Below are positions 11,301 through 17,930 of a stretch of 31,133 nucleotides of DNA, one piece after another. Made by a program: the position numbers and the translations under genes. The stretch's first letter is position 1, and each line of letters begins with the position of its first letter. This stretch comes from CAYUIS01 sp964444825. GTDB lineage: Bacteria > Chloroflexota > Anaerolineae > B4-G1. Below the pieces are notes generated by a model that saw nothing but the letters and a program-made list of their open reading frames with translations, was not told where the DNA came from and searched no databases. The stretch is from NCBI GenBank assembly GCA_964444825.1, contig CAYUIS010000051.1:1-31133 (forward strand), given 5' to 3'.

Positions 11301-12817
11301 ACGGCGAGGGCATCACCGAGACCGGGACGGTCACCACCCCGGTAAGTGGTGTCCACGCGCTGGCGCTTGTCAAGACGGTCAGTCCGGCGGCGGCGTCTTG
11401 GGGCGGTGTGTTGACCTATACAATCGCCTGGAGTGTGTCAGGCGTCGAAATAGCGCCGGACGTCGTCATCAGCGACACCGTATCTGAGCATACGACCTTT
11501 CTCACGGCTACGACGCCGGTCACCGTCAGCGGCGATGTGCTCAACTGGCCGCTGGGTGATCGCGCACCTGGCGACTCTGGTTTTGTCACCTTCACTGTCC
11601 GGGTGGACAGCTTGATTCCCAGCGGGACCGTGATCTATAACACCGCCGTCATCACCGACGGCAAGGGGGTCACCAACACCGGCACGGTCACCGTTCCCGT
11701 GACCGGGGTCCACGGTCTGCTCATCACCAAGACGGTCGATCCACCGGTCACCTCGCCGAATGGGGTACTGACTTACACCATCGCCTGGCGCGTGTGGGGC
11801 ACCGAACCGGCCCCCGAGGTCACCATCAGCGATACGGTGCCTGCCAATACGACGTTCATCGCGGCCACGACGCCGGTGTTTGTGAATGGCGACCTGCTCA
11901 TCTGGCCACTGGGCGATCGTGACCCCGGCGATTCTGGCTTTGTCACGTTCACCGTGCGGGTGGGGAGCATGGTGGCCGACGGCGCCGTGATCCACAACGT
12001 GGCCGTTATCACCGATAGCGAAGGTGTCACCAATACCGGCAGCACGACCACCACGATCGTGTACCCGGCGGTTGCGCTGGATAAGCGGTTGACTCGCTGG
12101 GATCGGAACAACGATGTCATCACCTTTACCATCGTCATCTCCAACATCGGTCCCACCAGGCTGGATGTCGTACCGTTGATGGACGACTATGACTACCGCT
12201 TCTTTAGTTTCACGGATGCGACGCCCGAGCCCGATGAGGGTGACGATGATGGATCGCTCTCCTGGTACGATCTGACCGGACCGCCTCCCAATGGCTTTGG
12301 GCGTGACCTGATTCCTGGCGCGCGATTTGTGATCACCACGGTCTTTGACGTTGTCGGTGACCTCACGACCACGGTCAACACCGCCATCATCAGTGGCGTC
12401 GTGGACAACAACAACAACTCGACCGGCAGGATCACGGACAGTGTGACGACCATCAACATCCCGACTGGGATAGAGTTGCTCCTTCTACAGGCGACAGGTC
12501 ATGAAAGTGGCGTGCTCGTCGAGTGGGCCACGCTGATCGAGGTGGATGCCTACGGCTTTTGGATCTACCGGGCCCTGTTGGACCAGTTTGACCAGGCGAG
12601 CCAAATCGCCTTCCAGCCCAAGGAGGGCAACCTAGTCGGTGCCCAGTATACCTATCTGGACAAAGCGGTGACTCTGGGGCAGCCCTACTGGTACTGGTTG
12701 GTAGGGGTCAGCAACGAAGGTCACCAGACGCGCTATGGACCGGTGTCAGCGACGGCAGGGGCGGTGAGCGTGGGGCAGCAGCGAGCCTACTTGCCGATAG
12801 TGATGCGGAGCAAGTGA
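2333..12817 (+). CDS. Giant exported DUF11/Ig-like repeat surface protein
   Basis: A 3,494-residue protein including 34 unknown residues at the assembly gap. An N-terminal signal peptide (M-K-K start, hydrophobic core, Ala-rich end near residue 35) is followed by a Pro/Ala-rich linker (about 80-130). Many Ig-like beta domains of the DUF11 type (PF01345/TIGR01451) then begin near residue 270, recognisable by repeated cores such as L-T-K, L-T-Y-T-I and V-x-I-T-D. Residues about 2270-3245 form nine regular repeats of roughly 120 residues. A fibronectin-III-like domain (about 3375-3485, with VEWAT and YGFWIYRA) precedes the C-terminal tail YLPIVMRSK. There is no membrane anchor or LPXTG. It is probably a long extracellular stalk, adhesin or sheath protein, an inference from architecture. 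It heads an operon with a C25 peptidase. Residues 1811-1844 are unknown and the true gap length is uncertain. Confidence 0.9.
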   Translation: MKKITFRLPTAVALLINLVGMGLAPLPSAASPASAGSGTARSNVSSSVALPSWFTGVALDRPAYASALPTWAGYDSRRAPSGVEGTPSTVLPAWFAPAAAQPEAAAQQPLPSGQSPSRREAPPVRPLQRDIPLSLLTVDILGPAVASLGSTAGSGELYTVIIHNGSSDTAYDIDLTASHFSFLVYDNFSELISTTGAIPFSVATSPISITWTPDTRYDLAPGETITLTYRMRATCFAQSGQQMRVGIRYNADPPPAPRSALNRGGINVTTGRGNLVIRKDPSLQNLGTADFGQPITWTVTVQNTGLGKLYTATITDTGGINLSQPGGDLTPSVVIPELDVNEIQTFTVVGTVEACNFTNVAEAAWPCGNQEGDATITNPVQSTASVLFSPDLPNVSIEVSSPITNPYCDPVTRTVVITVDNAGGPAGNFRLDSTFENDGFWTVIPSSVSSGWQYEGSNGRFGYTDGAPAGTLPAAGMGVPLVLSFDVTPQSGPICSDGSGDVTFIPLYNDICSNEPFTGSPVVMVYQYGADESPALDVSKTGPSIVSGGDVFTYQITISGQNPGNMSGTIDINDLLPPEFELVGPITPSAGITSTSGQTVTWGLDPTTLSNPFSETLTYLVRAITQTGGVCGAGQIARNGVQAVAEPICPGCPPITRIAQVETAVSNGEGIFPSRSSTGSLEACGDGFTVVNVYLITGSTSVTWTGAVFTEALGTGIGGGALPGTGLLYRAGSLQVTVNGVDYTLSPVTTTGQLVIDLSPLDGAPTQDVTLRITYTIDIPESALNGAVEQTFYDWTQLFLPGVSDAQGCAANSSFNQAFQLTIGRGALGVGLWPPVLNRCRTNSGAIRVNDLTPGRQTDNIVVTFTASSAVIASAWSYWFTTTGSLPHISFITVESGTVGGGRGIITFTLLSGTDIEGNGEIQFKADINCTDKSPWKAGITYQSRCDYVYTSEAVRDHTYNAPNLLLFVTPIRYTVREKEVVWKFFVTNNGNLAATDVIVTNDLTGISVLTYTADSGGGIDVIGTLPITDADVVFTIDEIGPNVQREVTITGRVVACDPLGVTVTARLECFGTVCNQPQALISFDTPDPYLLTNNGETADLPMCDPGEVMFTTKNASSDVTLYQLNITETLEGLIPVPGAPMTVTIENPQGVTIASTTGFTPVIVTGTGYIRFTWRAISATAEVYTWFNALPPLHVVRIFVPVQTSCVPPNTPRSYAGAGALGPCGNKLGYTEDAVTLQTLQPDMGVVKDGRVIGGSFGDQVYASPGQTVTWRIRVYNRLTDRSYVAYNVVLSDTWPANFTFINATTAFTPHLDLAERTITWTVGDMPPHLEPLVFYITGTVTIADDACSPSTLNETRLRFGCDFDGCTSDIVPHDTAQLGTVPNLEAVLSPDPVPVCEGDIPVIIRNHGSAAYTTTLTVTLPSGYYIYSHTISSGLAPTEIISDAGTPPGTAVVFKWDMIPGRTGPSPYQFTVWLKIRNAGSSGGCPVADGMPVTATVTFDNHAVCTDPGPFYYADTHTLGVLTPDLQVVKSPRTQTIDVGEAVTWTISVNNVGSGVAENVVVTDVVGSSYQNIAASAGSDGSSANISVSGDTITWTLLQPIPASGVWTATVTAELRSSGDNRNVVTATAYCATGCESASGADTAYTTLLEEFVKNPEIQTGTIGSLVIFTISTSLSDLDAVYDDLTLIDTLPAGLGYISSVLSATYDLDGNQGGPDSITTDSPSVPPGPFPSGDVVWSLGDLSGTVRISAIITAVIQDGDAAFDGARLPNELRMTYTDDGQPYVYTSTSPVDVVEPIMHIGKSYVTPRXXXXXXXXXXXXXXXXXXXXXXXXXXXXXXXXXXGCLVGAGDLVTYTLTISNQGRLTGHDLVITDALPGGMSLVSYSMTSDDPASAVTYEPSPIPGATGVLTWGVSQLAATVPFDPLDHQALTMTVVLKVSDNITANIILSNQTFLLYDAWPGETQPTTVTRSYSGGSHSTALRTIDGGLIKTVSFSPPPLATLGSLVTYTLIIPAPPISATLYDVVIADSVNPSMTVVSAFTAGGTGGAADFSGQLVTATFDSVPAYTQAYVTITARIADPLGAYAGLIITNSGVMTHATATEITSTNEVSTTVYEPSLTLGKFSTPPPSSTVAVGDVVTYTILITNWDDPFASPAYDVFITDSLSAYVTLFPPIPVELEIDSTPVAAPDFVSSYAGDVLTIDIADTISIPVGGVLTLVYQGRVDTDAPAGVDLENYAEVTWSSLAGSVPGDRNYGPVTDTTAIHTGYPVLVLAKATAITLVEPLDLLTYTIAVTNTGIVRATGVVITDDVPNDTVYHACAPVPCGESGGVVSWTLGTLDVDAERVVTMVVRVSSPLVSGTIIANTAWVTSSEGVTDTSAVATRVESSHALTLTKAALTDPVRAGELLTYTLAWEVGGNEPALDATVNDGVPVSTTYQSCDGGLFCGESAGVVTWRLGDLAPPATGVVTMVVLVDTPLYSGTRIYNAATITDSQGITDTSEVTLPVESEFTLAITKTASPSPVLIGGLLTYTLLYQVGGNEPAQNVIITDIVPANTTYQDCYGGLSCIENSGVVTWDLGTVNPVASGAVTMVVQVNLGLPDHTIITNITWITSSKGISGTSVVTTVARETPVLQLIKSSIDVNGGVLEPGDRITYELDLSNVGNLTATNVVVSDTIPAHATYVAGSIAGGDRRDDGGLPVLTWTVDILSVYEPVTLTYAVTVDVPLTDGVTIRNAAIVTCTQGVTSSASVTNAIVASHSLTIHKSSTPAVISPGGRLTYTLAYTVTGNEPALDVTVSDTIPRHTTFVTATLPHNRAGDLVVWSLGDFLRAASGITIETGVVTLVVQANTPLTNGLSIKNAAIITDTSTVTDTSTVTTPVQSSHAMTLTKVGWPDQVESGNLLTYTIRYTVTGDGIATDVTISDTTPQGTAFWSAAPVPASAPSQGGSGPVIWRLGSVVPPTSGAVTLVVEVASPLLGVTEIVNAAVITDGEGITETGTVTTPVSGVHALALVKTVSPAAASWGGVLTYTIAWSVSGVEIAPDVVISDTVSEHTTFLTATTPVTVSGDVLNWPLGDRAPGDSGFVTFTVRVDSLIPSGTVIYNTAVITDGKGVTNTGTVTVPVTGVHGLLITKTVDPPVTSPNGVLTYTIAWRVWGTEPAPEVTISDTVPANTTFIAATTPVFVNGDLLIWPLGDRDPGDSGFVTFTVRVGSMVADGAVIHNVAVITDSEGVTNTGSTTTTIVYPAVALDKRLTRWDRNNDVITFTIVISNIGPTRLDVVPLMDDYDYRFFSFTDATPEPDEGDDDGSLSWYDLTGPPPNGFGRDLIPGARFVITTVFDVVGDLTTTVNTAIISGVVDNNNNSTGRITDSVTTINIPTGIELLLLQATGHESGVLVEWATLIEVDAYGFWIYRALLDQFDQASQIAFQPKEGNLVGAQYTYLDKAVTLGQPYWYWLVGVSNEGHQTRYGPVSATAGAVSVGQQRAYLPIVMRSK
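7765..7864. other. Assembly gap (100 N)
   Basis: Exactly 100 N inside the giant repeat gene, the usual placeholder for a scaffold gap. The reading frame is open and in the same phase on both sides if the gap is 100 nt. It follows the start of a DUF11 unit (IGKSYVTPR) and precedes its core (GDLVTYTLTISN), so about one short loop is missing. A collapsed repeat is also possible. Confidence 0.95.
9141..12100 (+). repeat. Tandem DUF11 repeat array (start to ninth unit)
   Basis: Units begin near 9141, 9501, 9863, 10226, 10610, 10985, 11357, 11715 and 12070, with periods of about 355-385 nt. Each starts with a hydrophobic-x-L-x-x-x-K strand, then a G-x-L-L/V-T-Y-T-I core, a T-T-F/Y segment, a W-x-L-G-D turn and an N-x-A-x-I-T-D strand. 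Units seven and eight are the most alike, sharing the GDSGFVTFTVRV block, which suggests a recent duplication. Confidence 0.8.
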
Positions 12818-12836
12818 CAAAATGGAGGGATGGGCT

Positions 12837-15746
12837 ATGTCGAAATCCAGGGTCGGTTTGTTGCTCCCCTTGATAACCGTTCTGACGACGCTACTGACGC
12901 TGGTTGGCAGCGCGCCACACGAAGCTACAGCCCGGGCCGACGGTGTCTCTGAAGTTCTGCTGTCGTGGGAGTGGGAACTGTCACCCTATCGATTGGCGAG
13001 TGTCGTTGGGGACGATGGTCGGACGTATACGCGCGTCGAGGCGGAAGGGCTCGTCAGCGGCGGTCTGCCTGGCTGGCCGAACCTGCCACGCCTGGGTAAG
13101 CTGGTGGCCCTACCCCCCAGCGGCGACTTTAAGGTGGTGTTGACCGAGGTCTCGTACGAGACGGTTTTGCTGGACCATCCGGTCGAACCCGCGCCTGCGC
13201 CAGCGCCAGTCCAGTTCGACGCAGATGGGCTCCCAATGCCAGGTGAGTGGATGTTTGCGCTTGACGAGGATGGATATGCTGGCAGCGATCCCTATCCGGC
13301 CGAGTTCGCTACCCTTGGTGACCCGGCGTGGATGCGCGACCAGCGCCTGGCGCGTCTGACGATCACGCCCTTCCGCTACCATCCGGAACGACAGGCCCTG
13401 GACATCGCCCGTCACCTACGCCTTCAGGTCGTGTCCGTGGGCCAAGGTCTGCCGTCGATCCCATCGGCTGATGAGGCCTCAGGCCCAGGGTCGGCCAGCG
13501 CCGCACTGAACGGTAGCGACGTCCTCAACCCGGCTGATCTGGACGCTTTCCGCGCTGCGCGCCAGCCCATCCTCCAGCCATCCACGCCTGAGAGACCTGG
13601 CGAGTTCAAGGTCCTCGTCGAGACGGAGGGCGTATACGTCCTCGACTATACGACGCTGTCGACCGCGGGGGTGCCATTGGCAAGCATCAATCCAGCCACA
13701 CTGCGGTTGATCCACGGCGGGAGCGAGGTAGCCGTTCAGTGGGAGGGGGACGGTGATGGGACCTTTGAAAGTGGCGAGCGACTGGTCTTTTATGCCCGGC
13801 CCCAACTGACCCGCTATGCGGCGTACGACGTCTACTGGCTTACGTGGGGAGGCGCCGCCGGACAACGTATGGGCTCTCGCTCGGGTAACCCTGCCGGTCT
13901 ACCCGCCGGCACCGCGTGGGCGACCGCGGTGGCTGAGGAAAACGTCGAGTATGACTCGTTGTACGCCGGTTGGGACGGCGATCACTGGTTCTGGCGCAAG
14001 CTGCGCCAACCCGACATCCTCACCGAGACCTTTACGGTTTCCCTCGAAACGCCCGCCGTCGGGACGGCGGGAGAGCTGGCGATCTGGCTTCAGGGTTATA
14101 CCCGCGATTACACCGATCCCGATCATCACGTCGAGTTTGCCTGGAACGGGACCAACGTGGGTGATGTGGATTGGGAGGGCAAGATCGCCTACCCGGCTGC
14201 CTTCAGCCTGCCCGCCGGTTCCTTGAATGGAGGGGACAACACGCTTCTGTTGACCCTGCCTGACGACCTGGGCGGAGATGTCGAGGGCGTCTGGGTGGAC
14301 GCCGTGACCGTCACCTACGGGTTGAGCGGAGTGGGTGGCAACGTGGCGCGCTTCCAGGGTGAGAGCACCGCCAGTGGTTACACGGTGGGTGGTTTCACCA
14401 GTGGCGGCGTGCGCGTCTATGACGTGAGCGATCCGGCTGCCCCGCTGGTGGTCAACGGTTGGACTGAAGGCGGTGGTGCTGTCAGCGTTGGCGATAGCGG
14501 GAGTACGCCGGCCGAGTACCTGATCCTCACCGCTGATCAGATCCAGTCGCCGGTGGCCGTCTTTGCGGCCAAATCATACGCCGATCCCATGGCCGGTGCC
14601 GATTACGTCATCATCACACATCCCGAGTTTATAGGATCGCTGGCTCCGTTGGTCGACCATCGCACCGCTGAGGGCTTGCGGGTGGCCGTGGTGGACGTGG
14701 AGGCGCTCTACGACTATTTCGGTGACGGGCGTATGTCCCCTCATGCGATCCGTGATTTCCTGGGCTACGCCTACGCCAACTGGCCCGGGGCAGCGCCTCT
14801 GTACGTCCTGCTGGTCGGCGATGGCACCTACGATCCACGGGGCTACTGGCCCGGCAGCAACCTGACGTATGTACCGCCCTATCTGGCCGACGTCGATCCC
14901 TGGATGGGGGAGACGTCCTCCGACAAGTGGTATGCGGAGCTTACGGGAGACATTCTGCCCGACCTGCGCCTGGGGCGCTTGCCGGTCAACTCACCGGGTG
15001 AGGTCGAGGCAGTGGTGGACAAGATCATTGCCTATGAAGTCACGCCTGCGCCGGGTGATTGGAAGCGGCGCCTGGTGTTTGGTGCGGACAATCCGTCGAC
15101 GGCGGGCGACCATCACGACGATGCCGACAAAGAGTATAACGTCTACGCGACACCCACTTACGGATATGAGGGGGTGCGCGTGTATCTCAGCGAGACGGCC
15201 GGCCCCTCTTACTTTTACACCGTCGCTGCCGACGCCCAGGCCGCGCTGATAGCTGCCCTGAACGAGGGAGCATTGTTCTACACATACTTTGGGCACTCGT
15301 CCTGGCACCAGGAAGCGGTTCTGGAGACCGACAACTATGCACCGCTCTTCCACCAAGACTATATCAGTCGACTTGCCAACAAGGGACGCTGGCCGTTGGT
15401 GCTGCATATGACGTGTTTTACCGGCTACTATATCCACCTGACCGGCAATACGTTGGATGAGAGCCTGCTACGTACCGCCGACGTGGGCGCTGTGGCTGTC
15501 TGGGGGCCCAGCGGCAACGGCGTCGTGTCGGATCATCGTGTCCTGAACGAGGCGTTCTACGAGGGTGTGTTTCAACATGGGCATAGCGAGCTGGGAGCGG
15601 CCACCCACGCTGCGTTGGCCGGTCTCTACGCACGAGGGGTCGCATACGACCTGGTAGATACCTATCACCTCTTTGGCGATCCGGCGATGGTGCTCAACAA
15701 GTATGTTCGCTACATGTATATGCCGGTGGTGATGCGAGGATTCTAG
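12837..15746 (+). CDS. Exported C25 (gingipain-family) cysteine peptidase
   Basis: A 969-residue secreted peptidase. Residues 1-32 form a signal peptide. The next ~160 residues resemble the propeptide region of C25 proteins (GWPNLPRLGKLVALP). The catalytic domain spans about 588-945 and carries the His-Cys dyad as YFGHSS (His820) and MTCFTG (Cys860), with the family's closing LFGDPAM motif near 942. Both catalytic residues are present, so the enzyme should be active. C25 includes the gingipains and the type IX secretion sortase PorU of Bacteroidota; a PorU-like role here is only a hypothesis. The tail YMPVVMRGF matches the tails of three other exported proteins in the window. The ATG at 12837 has GGAGGG seven nt upstream; the ATG at 12822 overlaps that site. 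It starts 19 nt after the giant gene and is clearly co-transcribed. Confidence 0.88.
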   Translation: MSKSRVGLLLPLITVLTTLLTLVGSAPHEATARADGVSEVLLSWEWELSPYRLASVVGDDGRTYTRVEAEGLVSGGLPGWPNLPRLGKLVALPPSGDFKVVLTEVSYETVLLDHPVEPAPAPAPVQFDADGLPMPGEWMFALDEDGYAGSDPYPAEFATLGDPAWMRDQRLARLTITPFRYHPERQALDIARHLRLQVVSVGQGLPSIPSADEASGPGSASAALNGSDVLNPADLDAFRAARQPILQPSTPERPGEFKVLVETEGVYVLDYTTLSTAGVPLASINPATLRLIHGGSEVAVQWEGDGDGTFESGERLVFYARPQLTRYAAYDVYWLTWGGAAGQRMGSRSGNPAGLPAGTAWATAVAEENVEYDSLYAGWDGDHWFWRKLRQPDILTETFTVSLETPAVGTAGELAIWLQGYTRDYTDPDHHVEFAWNGTNVGDVDWEGKIAYPAAFSLPAGSLNGGDNTLLLTLPDDLGGDVEGVWVDAVTVTYGLSGVGGNVARFQGESTASGYTVGGFTSGGVRVYDVSDPAAPLVVNGWTEGGGAVSVGDSGSTPAEYLILTADQIQSPVAVFAAKSYADPMAGADYVIITHPEFIGSLAPLVDHRTAEGLRVAVVDVEALYDYFGDGRMSPHAIRDFLGYAYANWPGAAPLYVLLVGDGTYDPRGYWPGSNLTYVPPYLADVDPWMGETSSDKWYAELTGDILPDLRLGRLPVNSPGEVEAVVDKIIAYEVTPAPGDWKRRLVFGADNPSTAGDHHDDADKEYNVYATPTYGYEGVRVYLSETAGPSYFYTVAADAQAALIAALNEGALFYTYFGHSSWHQEAVLETDNYAPLFHQDYISRLANKGRWPLVLHMTCFTGYYIHLTGNTLDESLLRTADVGAVAVWGPSGNGVVSDHRVLNEAFYEGVFQHGHSELGAATHAALAGLYARGVAYDLVDTYHLFGDPAMVLNKYVRYMYMPVVMRGF

Positions 15747-15817
15747 ACCGCATCACGGGGAGAGGTGCAGATCGTGGGCGCAGCGTGCGTTCCACATTCG
15801 TGACAGGAGGCGGCACT

Positions 15818-16243
15818 ATGAGCTTGAGGAAAACGTACCTGTTGGGCGGGTTTGTGGCTCTGGCCCTGCTGAGCCTGGCCCTGGCAGACACAGGCGAGAC
15901 TGTCAGCGAGGCAGCCCCGTTGCTTGGCTTTACCGACACACCAGTGCCGGTGGTACCTACACCGCTGCCTGCGCCGACGAACACGCCACCGCCGGCCCCA
16001 CCTACACCTACCGATGTCCCGGTGGTCTTGCCTACAGACACGCCAAGGCCCCAGCAGAAGCGACAGACTGAGGCTACCCCCACGCCCATCCCGATTCTGC
16101 CTGAGAGTGGGCAACCGGAGAAAGGGCCGATCAGTCCCTGGGTCGTCGGCGGTGTCGCACTGTTTCTGGGCTGGTTAGTGCTCTGGTCGGGCCAGCGGCA
16201 CAAGGACGTTTCGCGGCCCTCATCGAGCCCGTCTGCACGATAG
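15818..16243 (+). CDS. Small Pro/Thr-rich surface protein with LPESG-type C-terminus
   Basis: A 141-residue protein: signal peptide or N-terminal membrane segment (residues 1-24), a Pro/Thr-rich low-complexity stalk (about 36-93), then LPESG (94-98), a membrane segment (about 106-124) and a tail with basic residues (GQRHKD onward). This order matches a sortase sorting signal with Ser in place of Thr, so the protein may be covalently anchored; a simple stalked membrane anchor is the alternative. The ATG at 15818 was chosen because AGGAGG lies seven nt upstream. It is 71 nt after the C25 peptidase gene on the same strand and is followed by a strong hairpin, so it is the last gene of the surface operon. 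No sortase gene lies in the window. Confidence 0.75.
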   Translation: MSLRKTYLLGGFVALALLSLALADTGETVSEAAPLLGFTDTPVPVVPTPLPAPTNTPPPAPPTPTDVPVVLPTDTPRPQQKRQTEATPTPIPILPESGQPEKGPISPWVVGGVALFLGWLVLWSGQRHKDVSRPSSSPSAR

Positions 16244-16256
16244 GTGAACACAACAG

Positions 16257-16304
16257 CTCTTGCGAAGGTTCAAGCGAACGCTGGATTCGCTACCTTCGCA
16301 AGGG
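16257..16304. terminator. Nested hairpin between convergent genes
   Basis: CTTGCGAAGGT (16259-16269) pairs perfectly with 16292-16302. An inner AGCGAA/TTCGCT stem (16273-16278 with 16286-16291) extends the structure. It lies 15 nt after the LPESG gene stop and 14 nt before the stop of the convergent reductase gene, the position of a bidirectional terminator. Neither strand has a clean T-run, so a structural repeat is possible. Confidence 0.55.
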
Positions 16305-16316
16305 CTCTCTTCGCGC

Positions 16317-17120
16317 TCATTCCTCGTTCGATCCTGGCTCTTGGACAACCTGGTAACGAAGCCAGACCCGCCCCTGGGTTTGAGCACAGCAGGAAGTCAG
16401 CGCCAGCCGCGTTGGCCGTTCGTCCGGTTTCAGTTCCGGCGAGTTGAACAGCATCGGGGTCCCCAGGCCACCGATGACGGCGGGAAAGAACTCGAGGTTG
16501 ATTTCGTCCACCAGCCCGCCCCGCAGCAGCGCGCCGTTCAGCCTGCCGCCGGCCGTCGACAGGATACAGTCCACGTCCAGCAAGGCGGCCATCTTTTCCA
16601 ATGCCAGCCGGAGATCCACGTGACCATCGTTCCCTCCTGCCACCAGGTAAGGGATGCCCGCCTGCTGGAGGTAGGCCAGGTACTCGGGGGGTGTGTGGTG
16701 CCCCACCAGAATCAGCATATGCCAGCCGATCCACTCCTCACCGAAGGCTGCTCCATCCTTCATCCACCCGCGCCCTCGTCCACGTCCATCGACGATGGTG
16801 AACCATCCCCGTAAATCCGGGTGACCGATCACTGGATCCGGCATAAAGTCCTGATACAGACCGCTCGGGTCTCCCTCAAAGGGCGGGAGGGGTTCGGGCG
16901 TTTCCCCCTCTCGCACAAAGGAACCACTGCCCTCAAGCATAGCCTGTGGTGAGTGGGTGAGTTTGAGCAGCTCGAACAGGCTACTCGATTCGGTGTTGGG
17001 GCTCCAAGCCTCCATCGCCTTCCATCGTTCATCTCCATATAGCAGCAGCACGTCGGACGAAACCGCGAGTCTTCCACCTAGCGAAGCACTGTTGAGAATG
17101 ACTACTTTTGGTCTATCCAT
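16317..17120 (-). CDS. RibD C-terminal-like (dihydrofolate-reductase fold) reductase
   Basis: A 267-residue cytoplasmic protein of the RibD_C/DHFR-fold family, whose best-known members use NADPH to reduce diaminopyrimidine intermediates of riboflavin synthesis. The opening VVILNSASLGGRLA corresponds to the family's first strand and loop, and a later stretch near residues 190-222 (GGRLNGALLRGGLVDEI, then FFPAVIGG) is a diagnostic block. The usual SLDG has become SLGG, so the conserved Asp of that loop is missing and substrate or activity may differ. No deaminase domain is attached and no other riboflavin genes are nearby, so a riboflavin role is uncertain. The ATG at 17120 has GAGGA immediately upstream and coincides with the start of homology. 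It is convergent with the surface operon. Confidence 0.8.
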   Translation of the reverse strand: MDRPKVVILNSASLGGRLAVSSDVLLLYGDERWKAMEAWSPNTESSSLFELLKLTHSPQAMLEGSGSFVREGETPEPLPPFEGDPSGLYQDFMPDPVIGHPDLRGWFTIVDGRGRGRGWMKDGAAFGEEWIGWHMLILVGHHTPPEYLAYLQQAGIPYLVAGGNDGHVDLRLALEKMAALLDVDCILSTAGGRLNGALLRGGLVDEINLEFFPAVIGGLGTPMLFNSPELKPDERPTRLALTSCCAQTQGRVWLRYQVVQEPGSNEE

Positions 17121-17280
17121 TTTCCTCACGTCTCTCCTGGTTGTTGTTGCTCTCAAGGGATCGCCAGATCCCGTCTTATGCTCCGATGCTCCAGAAGGCA
17201 ACCAGAGGTTGCACGCTATCCGGAGCGAGCAGAGCGGCATAGGGTGAGTCCGATGCAGCCACTGCGGCCACCTATGCGCG

Positions 17281-17928
17281 TCAGCTTGAGGCGGAGGCGT
17301 AGCGCCGCAATCCCAGGCGGAACAGGGATGACGCGCCGGCGAACAGCGCTGCCGCCAGGCCCACGCTGCCCATCAACATTGGCAGCGTCAACTCGCCAGC
17401 CAGGGCCTGAGCCGGAACGGTCGTCATCATCCCCACCGGCACAACCCACGTCAGCACCAGCCGCAGCCAACCGGGGTATAGGGCCACCGGGTAACGGGCC
17501 ATCTGGAACAGCCCGTTAAAGACCCAGGTGAATAGGAAACCGGGACTCCAGAGGACNNNNNNNNNNNNNNNNNNNNNNNNNNNNNNNNNNNNNNNNNNNN
17601 NNNNNNNNNNNNNNNNNNNNNNNNNNNNNNNNNNNNNNNNNNNNNNNNNNNNNNNNCCATCCATCCCGGCAAGTGATTCCAGGCTCGGTCCGATGAACAG
17701 CTCTCGCAGCGCGCCGAGAATGAGGTACACGCCCAGGAGCGCCAGTGCAGCGGGGAAATCCCACCCTCGCACCATCTCGACTTGGCCGAACAACACCGCC
17801 ACGCCCAACACCCCCGTGCCCAGGTTCAGCGCCGAGTGAAGCAGGCTGATCCAAAAGTTAGCACGGTAGGCCAGTTCGTTTTGAGTCGAAGCCACCGCGA
17901 ACCGTCGAATGAGCCGGAGATAGGCCAT
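17281..17928 (-). CDS. ABC-2 family permease, second subunit (interrupted by gap)
   Basis: Membrane subunit of an ABC-2 (PF06182-type) exporter. The N-terminal part (MAYLRLIRRF, then two or three hydrophobic helices) and the C-terminal part (GLFQMARYPVALYPGWLR, VVPVGMMTTVPA, two helices) match the family, whose members are about 260-270 residues. With the 100-N placeholder it is only 215 residues, so roughly 50 residues more than the N-run implies are probably missing. The ATG at 17928 is 2 nt after the stop of the first permease gene, with GGAGG in that gene's end as the ribosome site. It is the last gene of the ATPase-permease-permease operon. The transported substrate cannot be read from sequence. 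Confidence 0.8.
   Translation of the reverse strand: MAYLRLIRRFAVASTQNELAYRANFWISLLHSALNLGTGVLGVAVLFGQVEMVRGWDFPAALALLGVYLILGALRELFIGPSLESLAGMDXXXXXXXXXXXXXXXXXXXXXXXXXXXXXXXXXXVLWSPGFLFTWVFNGLFQMARYPVALYPGWLRLVLTWVVPVGMMTTVPAQALAGELTLPMLMGSVGLAAALFAGASSLFRLGLRRYASASS
17557..17656. other. Assembly gap (100 N)
   Basis: Exactly 100 N inside the second permease gene. Comparing the flanking conserved blocks (GPSLESLAGMD before, FNGLFQMARYPV after) with the family's usual spacing suggests the real gap is nearer 250 nt. The N-run length should not be taken literally. Confidence 0.95.
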
Positions 17929-17930
17929 CG

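Noticed and set aside
9141..12100. CRISPR-like array
   Set aside because: The periodicity of ~360 nt is protein-domain repetition in one open frame, not short repeats with unique spacers.
17198..17212. Terminator after the second permease
   Set aside because: Only a 6-bp GCAACC/GGTTGC stem with a 3-nt loop and no T-run, ~70 nt past the stop on the minus strand; too weak to call.
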